A DNA stretch of 64,000 nt from Prostheceraeus crozeri (lineage: Eukaryota; Platyhelminthes; Polycladida; Euryleptidae), in the NCBI GenBank assembly GCA_907163375.1, contig CAJQUW010001979.1, forward strand, positions 806,001 to 870,000, read 5' to 3'. Each line of letters opens with the position of its first letter. Position 1 is the first letter of the stretch. Under the pieces are notes generated by a model. The model ran no database searches, was not told the origin of the DNA, and worked only from the letters and a program-made list of their open reading frames with translations. Made by a program: the position numbers and the translations under genes. Of this stretch, positions 49,550 to 61,729 are shown in pieces.

Positions 49550-52500
49550 CTGAAATAAAAGAAAAACAGGTTGAACTTTCACTAAGAACTTCTATTGGCA
49601 CACATTGCAGATATAGCTGTGCTAAGCTGGAAGCAAATTCGACGATGTTTGTATCTTGAAATGCATGAAAAATGATAACGAAGAAAAATCACCACGAAGT
49701 AAAATTTTATATTTGATGACCATTTCTGCAATACAAATATAAAATTTCTTAGCTTTTATTTAAAACCGGAAAGACCAACGAGTCACTGGTGACCAATAAA
49801 GTGATGATGTTCAAGGGCAAAAATCCCCATCAAAGACGATGTAGTTTGAGTTTTTTGCACCTAACACTTGATAGCGATCTGGTAGTCAATATAATAACAA
49901 AAAATATTAAATGAACTTGTCGATTCATTCCATTTAAATCGTTAAGAAAAATGTGTGCATCAAATTTTGGTTCGCTTTCCAATTTTTGAGAAATGATGAT
50001 TATTTTCATGTTACATGCCATTTCGTAAAACTAAACTTGACATGTAGACGGACAATGTTCTAAAGCATGTATGTACCAAAGCAGAAGTTTCTACACCGAA
50101 TCCTTACTTCAGGAGAGGTTCCTAAATATTGATGGGTCACCTGTAACCAATTGGGTTACGGTGGTAGAAAAAATTGTTATCATAACAGACAAAATTGCTT
50201 ATTATAGCTATAAAAATGCAATTTCTTTGTATTTTTGACTTTTTTGATGCAAGAGCAACTTAGTACATAGCATTTTTAAAAAGTAAAGGTCAGTTTGACA
50301 CACAGTGCAAGTAGACCTACTGCATTCGTGACCAAGTGATAAATTGAATGATAATTTAGTGTGCATCATGACGCATTTAATTGCTTCAGGAAAGGACATG
50401 ACTGCTTCTTCAGCTTTCACCACTGCTAAAACGTTTTGATGGTGATATACGTAGATTTTTGAGTAGCACATGTATTTTTGGAAGACCAACCACAAGTGGT
50501 GTACACAATTTTCTTTAATCGAAATTTCCGAGGTTTCACTGCCACGAAAGCCTAATCATGGGTCACTGGTGACTCATGCCCGAATCGAATTGGCACTTAC
50601 ACATTTTCAAATTTCAAAATATCGTTTCACTGAAGTCAGAGATAGTAAATAAGCAATTGCGGAAAGCATCAATGATTTCCTACCATTTCTTCTTATACAG
50701 GGTTTTCCGGGGTTAAATTCGCTTTACATTTTAATCCCAGACTGGATCCTAGGTCAGCCGGCCGCTATTGACATCACCATCGTGCATTCGCTCAACACTA
50801 CAAATACTACATGGACAGCGAGCACATCTGTCCATGATACAACAACTAACGTGGAGAATCGCAAATGGGCACAAAATGGCGAAAAATAGCGGGAGTTCGA
50901 CTGGATCTGCCTTCCTCTGCTTTCGCATTGACAGCTTGTTGAGGTCACGCTGAGGAAGCAGTCAATCTCATGCACCGGATATCCCAGCGGCTGTCGATCC
51001 AAAATCGTGCTGGTTTCCATGGCAATTTTAGAACATTGTGTATATCATTATCATTGATACGAAGTCATGTGGTGTCGATCCTCAAACGATCGAACGATGT
51101 CACGAGCCGATCGAACTCTCTTTTGTTTGTCTCTATTCCTATCTTTTAAAAATATAGATAGCAGGAACTTTAAGTCTCATAGGCTACATTCTTTCATGTC
51201 ATTTCTGATTAGAAATACAGAGTAACCAAAAAAAGGGTCGCGCGATATAAAGAACTGACACATCAAAATAGTGAACAATCCAATAAAGTACTACATAGCC
51301 TAGATGTTGTCGAATTGCAAGAAACGTCATTAATCAGTCATATTTTGAATGGCATTTTTTCAATGTGTGCTTAAATAATCGCTTTCAGATTTAGTTTTCA
51401 GTATATTGTCACAAAACTAAGAATTACAGCGTAATTAAAGCTCAAATTACATACAGAGATTACAGATTAAAGAAAGTATAAGCTGTGATGCTACCTCATA
51501 TGTAAGTGTCATAAAATCTCACGAATCCGAAGTAATGGCGAGTCAGAGGAAAAATTAGCTTTATTTTTTCACTAAGCTTATTATAATAAAAATAGACCGA
51601 CCAAATAATGTCGAAACTCAGTCGATTCTTATGACTCACTATCATATCACACATTAACGCATCATGGGCCTACATTCTCAGCATTCAAATAAACTACTAC
51701 ACATCAATTTCGCTATTGTGTTTTTTGAACATAAATCACAACAAAAATACATTCAATCTAGAAATTTTTTAGTAATAACACATGAGAATGATAATCAGGC
51801 ACCGAGAAAAGTATTTTCTGAGCATTCTTTTGACGTATTGCTAATCGAATTCGGTGGACCAGGTGAGAAATAGTTATATTGCAAACATCACAATATTGTG
51901 ACGCTTAAGTCATTTCGGACTGAAAATGCTATATTCCTATCTTTTCATCTAAGATGCTACTGTTTCGTTCGGTTCATTGAATCGATGAACTTGAATAGCG
52001 AGCGTCTGCGGCGCTATTCACACGATCACAGAATTTTCCCAACCACTCCTATTACAAGATGAAGGCATGATATATACGCAACAGTTGCTAGTTGCAAGCA
52101 ACAATACTTCTTTGTTCCGTTACTAAATTTAATGATTTTGGTCAATGGCTAAATGAAAAGTTGTATGACAACAAACTATAGGATCAATATTCTAATATCA
52201 AAATCTAACCGATGTCTTCAAACTTGCACAAAATAACGGCACCACATACGTACGACGGTATTCACTTGTTTGACGGTAGACTTATTGACAAGCAATAATT
52301 CGCTTTATCATCAATTAAGTAAGCCCAATAATGATATATTACATTACAAAGCTACCGATAAGCAGCATTGGACATGCATTATGTTAATAAGTAGTTATAA
52401 TAAATAAAATCAACCCAGACAGCTCATTTAGCAGTGGAAAATAATTTTGACTTAAGGGTTTAATCCAAATCGTTGAAAATCAAGTGAGCTGCCATGACAG

Positions 52501-55500
52501 CTGGAATGGATGTTGGATAAGCACGGTAGTTGACACTTTTTGTATTGACCTCAAACAACTATAATATAATAAATTGAAGAATCTATGTGATTGACATTCA
52601 TGCACTTAAGAGTGTGCATAATTTCTCCATTTTATTTATGTCCAGGCGAGTTGGCACTTTGCAATATTCTATCACTAAAGATTGTGGCTATTGCTTATGA
52701 CGCGGGCAAGTCGACGTTAATTGCTATCTACTACTGACTGCTACTACCTTGATTTCAATGACTTTAAATTGCACCGGGTGAATTCTATCAGTACTGCAGT
52801 GAATATCATCAGTGATTGAATCAAGTATAACTAGCACCCTGATAACCAGAAAAAAGCAACCTATAAACGCAGTACGTCGATCCCCATAGGAACAGTCATC
52901 AAATGCACATTTAATTAACTCGATTTAGTTGTTGCATGTGTACACTGGTGTTAAAAAAAACTTACAGTCAATATCGCAATATCATAACTATTCACCAAAT
53001 AAGCAGGAGTTCACGCACCAAATAAAGCCATCACCAAAATAACTTTTACCTTTACCGGTATTATTAACTAGAGTTGGATCCGAGTCTAGGCTTTCCGACA
53101 TCTTTTCGCAAATGATGTCCACCAGTCTTTCAAATACTGCTTTGACATTGATATTTTCTTTTGCGGACGTCTCAAAAAATTCAAGACCTGAAAAGAAGCA
53201 GAAAGATGCTGAGATTGACATATATATATATATGGCAGAAGCAGGAAATCGGCAGCATCAGAGTCTTTGTGACTGTTTACCGTTGAAAATTATGCAAGAA
53301 TCATTTTGATGTTAGAGATCTCAGAGTCAACCCAAAGGGGCTCATGTAGTGTCTCATTTTGTAGTTTTATCAATTGAACAGCTGTTAATCAATTCTTAAT
53401 TATCGCAAAAAATTATTGTGCCCTACTTTAATCAGGCCGCATTCGTAATCACAATCAAATCACAACTAGAAATGAAAAAAAACCGTCATCACAATTATAA
53501 AGACAAGAACAATGTCACGAACAGTCGAGTCTTTTAATTGAAGGATAAGAAAACTGAATCAAGAATACATGCAGCTCTACTAGATACAGGAAAGATATAA
53601 AATTAATCTAATCATCTCAATGTTATAATGTACCTGACGCAATCAATCAAGCTCTCATGTGAATTAATTCATCATTCAAATCACAGCGAACATGTATGAC
53701 CATTAGCATGCTATTTTAAGGATTTGAATTAAATTTGCTTTCCCTCTCTTAAAAATGTGATGGGTAATGAGATGATGTAAGTTTAACAGTTTCCATCCCA
53801 ATCGTGACTTCAAACGCAAAAGGGAAGATAAATCACGAGTATGACACGTGACACCACATCTCAGGGATCCCAATTAGGTTTCAGCAAAAATCCATAAAAT
53901 CCTTGAAAAACGAGGCTTGAACGCACAATTTTGAAATATGTATCAAAATGATTTTGCTACAAATCCGGAAAATTGGGAACAGAGTCTTCACACTTACTTT
54001 ACCACATTTTTGAGTGAAATTTCAGGAACGGTTTGCGAAATTGACATAAAATGGGAAAGCCAGCTATTACAGATAATAATGAAAGTTATACAAAAGTTTT
54101 GAAAGATACAAGTTCGTCAATACCACGTAAAACAAAAAATGCTTGTTACTAAAAAGTAATCACTACCGCGGTTATCATGGTCATGTATTTTTTGTGACTA
54201 ACGAAATTAAAGTCAAATATATAATGCAGTGGTCGGATTAAGAATTTTCAGGATTTTCGTGCCCACTCCTCGAAATTCGTGCCCATGCAATGCCACCAGC
54301 TCAAAGAGATTACTGCTTCATATGCATGACTATAAATCGCACTAATTGAATTGCATAATCTTCATATTGTTTTTTGAGCACGTAAATGCCCATTTGTTGC
54401 ATATACATGTACATCCAATAGAAACTAGTCAGCTAAAAATATGCCGAAATGCCTAGAAATGCACTTTGTATTCAGCTACAAGTACGAGTATTATTCGTAG
54501 TACGCATGTTACGTGGAAAAGTTTATAGTCAATTCTTATTAGGAACAGAATTATCATCGTCACTGTCAAGGTAAACCCTGATCTTTCTTTTCATGAACTT
54601 TTGAAATAGTCTGTCTGATTCCAAATTTTTCTCATCCACTAGTTTCGACATTTCATTCAGAAGAACCTTCAGATCTGCATCCTTCAGACTCTTCAGTCTC
54701 GTCATATCCTTCTGATATGTGCTTTCGATTTATCATCTTTGATTTTCTGTTCATTTTGTAATGTTGGCTTGTAAGTTGGTTTGTACTACTTCAAGCCTTT
54801 TATAAGCTTGGTGGGGCATGCCTTTGGTCGTGGGTTCGCCTGCTGCTGATCGCCCAAGATGTTAAAGGAACCGAAATGAAATGTAGGCAATTGATCAACT
54901 TGATGATGAGACCCGTGCATCTTTGTAAGGGTAAACTCGGCTAATTCGGAGGCACCTATATTTTCGAAGTATTTTATTTGATCAAATAATTTTCTTTCTT
55001 AAAGAAATCCGATATTCTACACTTCACGCATGGATATCTAATCTGTACGAGTAGTATGTAGGTAATATGTAGGCGTACGTCAATCATGCCAAAATGATCA
55101 AAATTTCTACAGCGGAAGTGATGTTACATGATATTATTTGTATAGATAACCATAGATGTGACGAAAATTCGCTGTTCATGCATACACATCGCTGGAAAGT
55201 CAACATTTTATGATATAATGCCGACAGACAGCTATGTATTGACTGAACATTTGCTGCAAGTTAGAAACTCAATGCAAATCAAATTGGTTCAAAATACACC
55301 TGCTGGATACTTAGCTAATTCATTGAAAATCAAGTATTTTTTCATTACTTGGCTGACGATGGATCGGTGAACACACATTGCTGCTGCTAAGAAGGAAGCA
55401 ACAGTCAGCAGAATGTCTATCTATAAAGCCGTCAGGCAATACGTCATTCTCGAGACTACATTGAGAAGACATGTCAAAACTTCTATCAATCCGAATCCTG

Positions 55501-58500
55501 GTAACCCACGATCCCTAATCGACAGCCAAGAGCGGGAGTTAATGAAGTATTCGACAAATATAGTCTGCTTAGGGTTCCGATTGAAATGAATCGATATGAG
55601 TCATTTTGCGAATACAATGGCTGGAAATAACAGTAAAATTGGCTGGAACTGGCGGTCCTGTTTCAAAAGACGTGACAATATTTCAGTGAGAGCGCTCGAG
55701 CCAGTAGCCCACTATCGAGAAACGATTGCGAAACGCGTTATAATGGACGACTTCTTCGACAAGAACGGAGCTTACGGAGCCGAAATGCATCTGGAAGATC
55801 TGTCTCATCTCATAGACCTATACAATTTGGATGGAACTAGACTTCAAATGGCGGGAGGATTTGATCGTCATAAATCATAAATAAGATATATTATGGATTA
55901 TTGTGTTGATAATTTTCTATTCTGAAGTTATCGGATATTCAGTTGAACTTCAGATTATCGACACAGGCCTACTACTCATTGGCAGCATCAATTATCAAGA
56001 AAAATTAATGGTATAGCCTTACTGATATGTAGAATGAATAATGAAAAAATTATAATACCAATCCCATGGCAATTCCTTTCATGTCTGCACTATATAATCA
56101 AATGCTGCCACCAAATTGGAAGAGCATGCTATACCATCCAATTTATCTTTAATTAGAGTTTACCACCAAATTACTCGAGTCACCTATCATTTTTCTGATT
56201 GGTTTTCTTCTGTACGCAAATGAAACAATGGTGTGCTAGAGTGATAAGTGGTTCCCTGAACGACGCTGAGAAGTAAATATAGCTCAATCGAATGACGCAT
56301 ATTATCTCGTTTTATTTTTTGAAAAAAATTGAAAAGATTTGATTTCCAGAATTAGCAACGAATTAAATTGTTTTCATACATACAATGAACTAATGCATGA
56401 AGCGAACTGCTATTAATACAGATTGTATTTGGAAAATGCCCTGACCAGTCATTGCGTAATAGTTGAGTCGGAAAGAGTCAGGTTTTTAAAGATGTTAGTT
56501 ATTATTATTATTTTTCTTATGTACAAAATTATTATTATTTTTCTTATGTACTTTTCTTATTATTATTATATTTTCTTTATATTATATAATTATATTATAT
56601 TATTCTTTATTATTATTACTTTTCTTATGCACAAAATTTTTATTATTTTTCTTGTGTACAAAAGATTTTAAGTCTTCTTGATTTTACAGTGACAATATCT
56701 TCATCCAATGAAGCACGATTTGAATTCTACATAAAAAGCAGCTAGAAAGAGCATTTTCGTACACTCTGATTCCCACATGCCAACTAAGACTAAAATTAGT
56801 TTCATTATAAATGAAAAGTAGAGAATTTCTGGTCGATGCTCAGACAAACCAACACGCATGAAGCACAAGAAGGATTTTGACGATCTGTTACGTACATATG
56901 GATATAGGGAACAAATTATAAAATCGGAAACAAAAATGCAACAGAACAAAAAATCAACAAAACTAAAGCGAAACAACGATCAATGGACGAATAAAAATGT
57001 TCTGTATTTCCCTTTCCCATACATCTCAGACAATACTGACTCACGGACAAAACGCGTTTTTCAAAAACACATACTTAATGTTCGACTTGCATGACGCAAT
57101 AAAACACTTCGTCAACAATTGAAACGAAATGAAGCAGGTACAACACAACTATGCTCTCTTGCAAACTACAAAATGAAAAACAATGAATTATGCAACCGAA
57201 AAAACATTATCTACAAGATCTACTGTAACAAATGTAATAAATCTTATATTGGCAGTACCATACGACCTCTCCACGCCCGCTTTAAGGAACATACCACAAA
57301 CCCTCCATCTTCTGTGTTTGAACATATTCAAACGTGCAAAGTACAACATTCGGACGTCAATGTTGACATTCTGGCCCACAATCATGACAACACAAATTTG
57401 AGATTCCGTGAAGCTTTCATCATTAACAAATGTAAACCAACAATAAATAGTAGAACAGAACTTGACAGCTACCGTGATTTCCTTTTGCTAACAACTTTAT
57501 CATTTCTTCACTGTATCATCCAACATAGAATTCATCCATCCTGTCAGGTCAATTTATTTATGCTACTGGAAAAGATATAGTCCAGTACAACCTGTTCATA
57601 TCTACATTCCTTCATATCATCCCATTGTAAATATCATTTTCAAATTCCTTATAGCTTAAACTTCTACTAACTCTAATCCTTTGTACCTGAAGATGATTGC
57701 TGGATGGTGATCGAAAAATTTTGTACATAAAAAAAGTAATAATAATAATAATTGTAACTAACATCTTTAAAAACCTCACTCTTTCCGACTCAACTATTAA
57801 TAGATTGTGTTGGAAATTTCAGGTGATTCTAAGAAAAAGATGGGAACGAATTTCGGGAAGTTCAATTTTCGTGCCCACACTCATTTTTCGTGTATTCGTG
57901 CTCGGGGACGAATTCGTGCCCAAATCCGACCACTGATAATGAGTCAATCCACGCCATTTCAACAAAAATTGCGAGAAAGATGTGTGGCTGACCTTAAATT
58001 TGGTCCATTTCGTGACATTTTCGAGCCCTGGGTACATCCAGAGGAAATCCAAAATGCTTCCGAAATTTTCGAACTGCTTCTACTGCTTTGGCACGTTCGA
58101 AATTCGGATAAATCGAAATTTCTACAGATTTCCATGATGTATAACTCATCTCGTTATAAATATGTACTAAATTTTGGTGAGACATTGCATCACTACTGAT
58201 ATCTTATGTATACTGGACTTTCAACTTCTACCGAGAGAAATTCCTCACCATTTTGAAAAAAAACATTGGACATTTTTTTGATAATATCGATAGTTCAGTA
58301 ATTGGATGACATGACAGAAACAGTCAAAGGAATGGAGTTTTTGAAAATCCTGTTCCTCTAACAAACGGACGGAGGTTTTTTCATTAAGATCTATAATTTC
58401 AATACACGCATTCGGCAATGAAAACTGTCTACAAAAATTGAATCGACATGTGAATACAATATTTGATTTTTTATTTTTACTGTCATAAAAGATGGATTGG

Positions 58501-59106
58501 AGAAAAACATAGCTTGACGACAATGACAGGAGACTCGAGTAGCTAAGTAAACATCACCCTGAACAGCTGCATAACGCATAGAACACACTTAAGTTTGAGG
58601 AGATCCAATAGAATAGCCATCGGAAAACTTTGCAAAAATCGTCTTCTGAGAAAGCGCTCTGATGTACAGCCAAAATTTCTATGTAGTCTAATAGCAACAT
58701 TCGAAGTCGAACACAAGCAGATTAATTAAAAAATCTGCATCCGCAGGATTTCAACGTGAAGACACTTTATTTTGTCACTGACTAATAAAATGTTCTTTTC
58801 ATCAGCTTACTCATGATTTCAAGATTGTTGCTCAATTACATTGCTCTAAGCTACGATTAGAGGCAAGACATTGAGCAATCATCCAATAAACAATAAAACG
58901 TCAAACAAGTAGGGTCATTGTTTCTTAAACTGCATGTCTCAGCAGGCAGACCAACAGAGTATGTCATGTAAAATACGTTACCTAATTGATCAGCAAGTTG
59001 TCGGCCTCTGTCAGTAGACACCACCCGTTCATCCTCTAAGTCGCACTTGTTGCCAACTAACACTACTTGAGCGTTATCCCAGGAATACGTTTTGATTTGT
59101 GTCACC
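49497..59106 (-). CDS. RAB3: RAB3 small GTPase, 3' three coding exons (partial)
   Basis: Three minus-strand exons (59106-58982, 53187-53050, 49549-49497) join in phase into 104 residues plus the last base of a Trp codon. They contain the G4 motif [18 protein letters not shown], the G5 motif ETSAKEN, the segment [16 protein letters not shown] diagnostic of RAB3, and a variable tail ending NSNCQC before TGA. The final Cys-X-Cys is the doubly geranylgeranylated end used by RAB3. RAB3 is a vesicle-associated GTPase regulating exocytosis in neurons and secretory cells. The P-loop, switch I and switch II exons are absent here; the first visible base completes a codon started upstream, so they must lie farther along the minus strand, probably beyond 64000. 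Introns of 5.8 and 3.5 kb separate the exons and are loaded with transposons. Confidence 0.93.
49550..53049 (-). other. Last intron of RAB3
   Basis: This 3.5-kb intron contains a plus-strand relic of a mobile-element-associated domain (50720-51020). The rest is AT-rich with no recognised feature. A phrase like GGTCACTGGTGAC recurs near 49780 and 50560. Confidence 0.7.
50720..51020 (+). mobile_element. Relic of mobile-element-associated ILIPDW...DIT domain
   Basis: The plus strand encodes [20 protein letters not shown] and HSL, then [12 protein letters not shown], a stop, DWICLPL and, after a frame change, [20 protein letters not shown]. The order ADILIPDW-G-PAA-DITV-SPL, AE-RKH--N--KC-ELGW-CIPL, and EA---L-RL--RLA is one I recall from uncharacterised multicopy invertebrate proteins, probably of mobile-element origin with a nuclease-like fold. 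The identification is from memory. It lies in the last RAB3 intron in the opposite orientation to the gene. Confidence 0.5.
53050..53187 (-). CDS. RAB3: RAB3 internal exon (G5 region)
   Basis: The acceptor is TTTCAG on the minus strand. The exon encodes [15 protein letters not shown], then the RAB3-typical [13 protein letters not shown], and ends NNTGK plus one base. Two donors seven bases apart both keep the frame (GTAAAA at 53049 and GTAAAG at 53056). The one at 53049 keeps the Lys-Gly seen in other invertebrate RAB3 tails and is preferred. Confidence 0.94.
54805..54885 (+). mobile_element. Possible SINE fragment
   Basis: A box B-like GTGGGTTCGCC (54830-54840) is preceded by a weak box A region and followed by AAGATGTTAAAGGAACCG, a phrase typical of SINE bodies. 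Only part of the head is preserved. Confidence 0.3.
55370..55880 (+). mobile_element. pogo/Tigger-like transposase N-terminal relic
   Basis: From about 55385 the plus strand encodes a helix-turn-helix of the psq/CENP-B type: [20 protein letters not shown], then [19 protein letters not shown]. After a stop and frame change, 55596-55880 encodes [18 protein letters not shown] (compare GWWYGFLKRHPELSLR) and [14 protein letters not shown] (compare IFNLDESGFQL), the segment around the first DDE aspartate. Nearby phrases resemble Tigger-type ends: AACTCGGCTAATTCGG near 54938 and GAACTTCAGATTATCG near 55947. The catalytic core beyond the first Asp is missing. Confidence 0.6.
56457..57799 (+). mobile_element. 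Truncated Penelope-like element with 45-bp inverted ends
   Basis: A 45-bp sequence starting TAATAGTTGAGTCGG at 56457-56501 recurs inverted at 57755-57799, with one mismatch seen. Between them, plus-strand frames at 56858-57094 and 57119-57580 encode the C-terminal part of a Penelope-like protein. It includes [19 protein letters not shown] and HARFKEH, a GIY-YIG endonuclease core. AT-rich (TTA)n follows the left end and (TAA)n precedes the right end. Terminal repeats, often inverted partial copies, are known for Penelope insertions. Most of the RT domain is missing. The element sits inside a larger TIR-bounded element in a RAB3 intron. Confidence 0.8.
56490..56650. repeat. (TTA)n and TTATTTTTCTTATG low-complexity tract
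   Basis: Repeated blocks of ATTATTATTATT and TTTTTCTTATGTAC follow the left inverted end of the Penelope-like insertion. An open frame of 82 codons across it reflects composition only. Confidence 0.8.
58982..59106 (-). CDS. RAB3: RAB3 internal exon (G4 region)
   Basis: The acceptor is TTGCAG on the minus strand. The exon encodes [18 protein letters not shown], the guanine-specificity motif NKCD and RGRQLADQL. It ends in phase 1 at donor GTAACG. Confidence 0.95.
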
Positions 59107-61729
59107 CTGCAAACAATAAAATTTGGGTTAGAGCATTGTTGAGCTTTATTTTACTAGTCATTACACAACATTAAACAAACTACACATCTGAAAGGAGAAA
59201 TATCAATTAAGGTTAGATGGTTATAGCAAAAATAACTGGTGCATCTGATTGTATGTAAGATACTATGTGTCCGCAGCGTTTCGAGGCCAACCCCAGGTTT
59301 TCCAGGAAGATTCATAAATGTAAAATTCCAGGTTTATGTATTAACTTTTCTAGTCACATTTCAAGATCTTCATGATGATATGTTGATAATATTCATCGAT
59401 TTTGCGTACTGTTTACAATTTAAATATGCAGGTAATCACGTTGTAACATGATATAGGTCAATCCTCCTCGGCTGTGCAATTCATTGATGCTTTCAAAATC
59501 TAGGCATTATTGTGTATTGTTGCTCAATTAGTCAGGCATTGCAATGACAATCTGCCATTAGCAATTCGGGCAAGCCATGACAAACCTTACAATTCGAGCA
59601 TCGGCAGCGAATGTCTGAAACGGTGCGGTCGAAGCTACTATATTTAAGAAATTCCTAGTCCAAACACTAAAGACTTGACGAAGAGCTGGCAACAAATCGG
59701 CACAAAGACCTGAAGGAACGGCATCTCGTTCGACGATTGACACAGGATCGCTGAGCTTGAAGGGAAAACATTTGTCCGAAACTGAATCAACATTGCGTGC
59801 TGCCCTACCCTCATACTTGAAGAAACAAGGCTGTCATCAACTAGTGATCGATATACATACTAAACGCACTTACTTGCTCAATTGGCTGCATGAAATTCCG
59901 ACTGTGAAATTAGCAAGTTATCATTTTTCATTCACGTGAATGGTGAAGTAGGAAAGTTCTAGAAAGAAAGACGTTGCATAGACAAGAATAAGTGATTACA
60001 ACCATTATTCGTTCTGATTATAATCACATAATCATAATAACATCGAGAAAATTAGACCCAAAGACATTTTGTAGCTCAGGAATTGGAAATACACTCGATC
60101 CGTTCATTTTGATTAGCGGACAGTAGAGAGACATACCGGTAAATGAATTTGAAGAGGATAGCTGACACGACCGAAAAGATTCAATTTCAAAATGCATAAA
60201 CTATAAAATAGCAAAATTAAAGTTGGCCTCAGTACTGTTATACAAAAGAAATGGGAAACTGGCAACAGTATCACATAAGCTCCTCCATTCCTACATCAAC
60301 AATTATTATCCCAATATCACAGCTTTTTCTATCTAATTTGTATCATATCTATGTTAATCATCATAAGCCCAGCAATTTGCTATCACATAATTAAGTGTAT
60401 GATCTGTGATACGCGTGAAACTACTGTGGTTGACATTCAAGACATCAGTATCATAAATGTCAACAGAGAAAATGTCACTAATAATGCAGCCTTGTATCAA
60501 TCAGTGTATTTCGGGCATGACACTTTCGAACATAATAAATCGAGATATGAGTTGAAATCGAAGTGTACAACCAAATTGAATGTTGTATTTTCAGACAATC
60601 AATGAGCTATCAAGGATCCAGCACTTTCATCCAAGGATCCTAAGAAGATACTTTCACTCCAAAACCCTGACATCGCTATTTCTACCACGATTTCATCTGA
60701 GCGTCAATTCAATTTTTTACCAAGACATGTGCATAAATAATCTATGTATAAGTAATTTTGAGCTTGTCATGTTCTGACCACATGTGACTATTCCTAATCT
60801 CTATTTTGTTCACGTAGTTGGCAATAGACTTGAAATTTAAGATTGCTAATCACACTCAGGCCATTTGTTTTTGTTTCTTCCTCCTCTGATCTATGTTCCA
60901 GGTTTCAATTATAGCGCTTACTTTCATACATAATTAATCGAAAAGTTCTTAAGTAACTTGACAAGTATTTCTTTTATGCCTCCCACCACCAACAAAAAAA
61001 TGTTTTTAAATTTTTTTTAGGTTTTTTAGGATTATATTTTCCAATTCAAACGCACTAAATTTAATAAAATTTTCGTCATCTGACTACATTAGTTTCAATT
61101 CACTATCAAAAATCTGCAATTGAAAAAAATCTCATTTAAGGGATAAGGCCCTTAAATTTTTCATTGCATTGTAGATGTCATGATCTGCGATCATGATCAG
61201 ACTATTAGTACTCAACTTATTTCTTGTTTATCGCTTTCTTTTATACATAGACTTACATGTAAATCATGTTCAGCAGTGGCGGCTTGCATATTGCGCCACC
61301 AACAAAAGCAGTGTAAGTACTGAGCTCTCGTGATTTATTTTTCCTATGGATTATAATCCCAGGATCACGAAATTGATGCCATTTTAGGACAGTCAGAATT
61401 CATGATTCAGTCAACCTGGATGTACCAAATGTTACAAGCCGCGACCGATTTTTGGTATTTCTTCCTAACTCTGACACACACTAACTATTGCATGACCTAA
61501 TAAAGATGCGAAAAACAATGTTTATGTATGTTATAACTACCTATTTATATGCCTGAAACACATATGCCCGTAAAAAGGAAAGTATATTTTAGAATAAAAC
61601 TATATTTTGAATTTGATTGAAACGTTATTGTCACGATAACAACAAAATAACTCTTGCCATTCGAGTTCGATGATTCTTCTACGTGTTATCTATTATGTAT
61701 AATGTGATTATAATAATTCCACGTATTAT
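59107..61729. other. Probable RAB3 intron sequence, no recognised exon
   Basis: The preceding RAB3 exon must lie upstream on the minus strand. I searched this stretch for the P-loop, switch and WDTAGQE regions and for a donor following a Gln-Asp-Trp end and did not find them. Open frames at 59558-59743 (minus) and 59757-59939 (plus) show no recognisable motif. Confidence 0.5.

Larger units (their letters stand above)
54227..57935. mobile_element. hAT-like TIR element carrying nested insertions
   Basis: The sequence CAGTGGTCGGATT at 54227 is exactly inverted as AATCCGACCACTG ending at 57935. The six bases ATAATG directly abut both ends, consistent with a 6-bp target duplication. Both ends carry several copies of TTCGTGCCCA just inside the TIR. 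The interior holds a pogo-like relic (about 54930-55970) and the Penelope-like insertion (56457-57799). Subtracting these leaves roughly 1.3 kb of original element with no transposase, so it looks non-autonomous. Assignment to hAT rests on the CAGTG start and short TSD and is tentative. Confidence 0.65.
53188..58981 (-). other. Upstream RAB3 intron carrying a transposon nest
   Basis: This 5.8-kb intron is mostly taken up by the composite element at 54227-57935. The flanks (53188-54226 and 57936-58981) show nothing beyond a dispersed repeat near 53910-53980. Confidence 0.75.

Noticed and set aside
56423-56671. 82-codon open frame rich in Ile, Phe and Tyr
   Set aside because: It is a translation of a (TTA)n and TTTTTCTTATG low-complexity tract.
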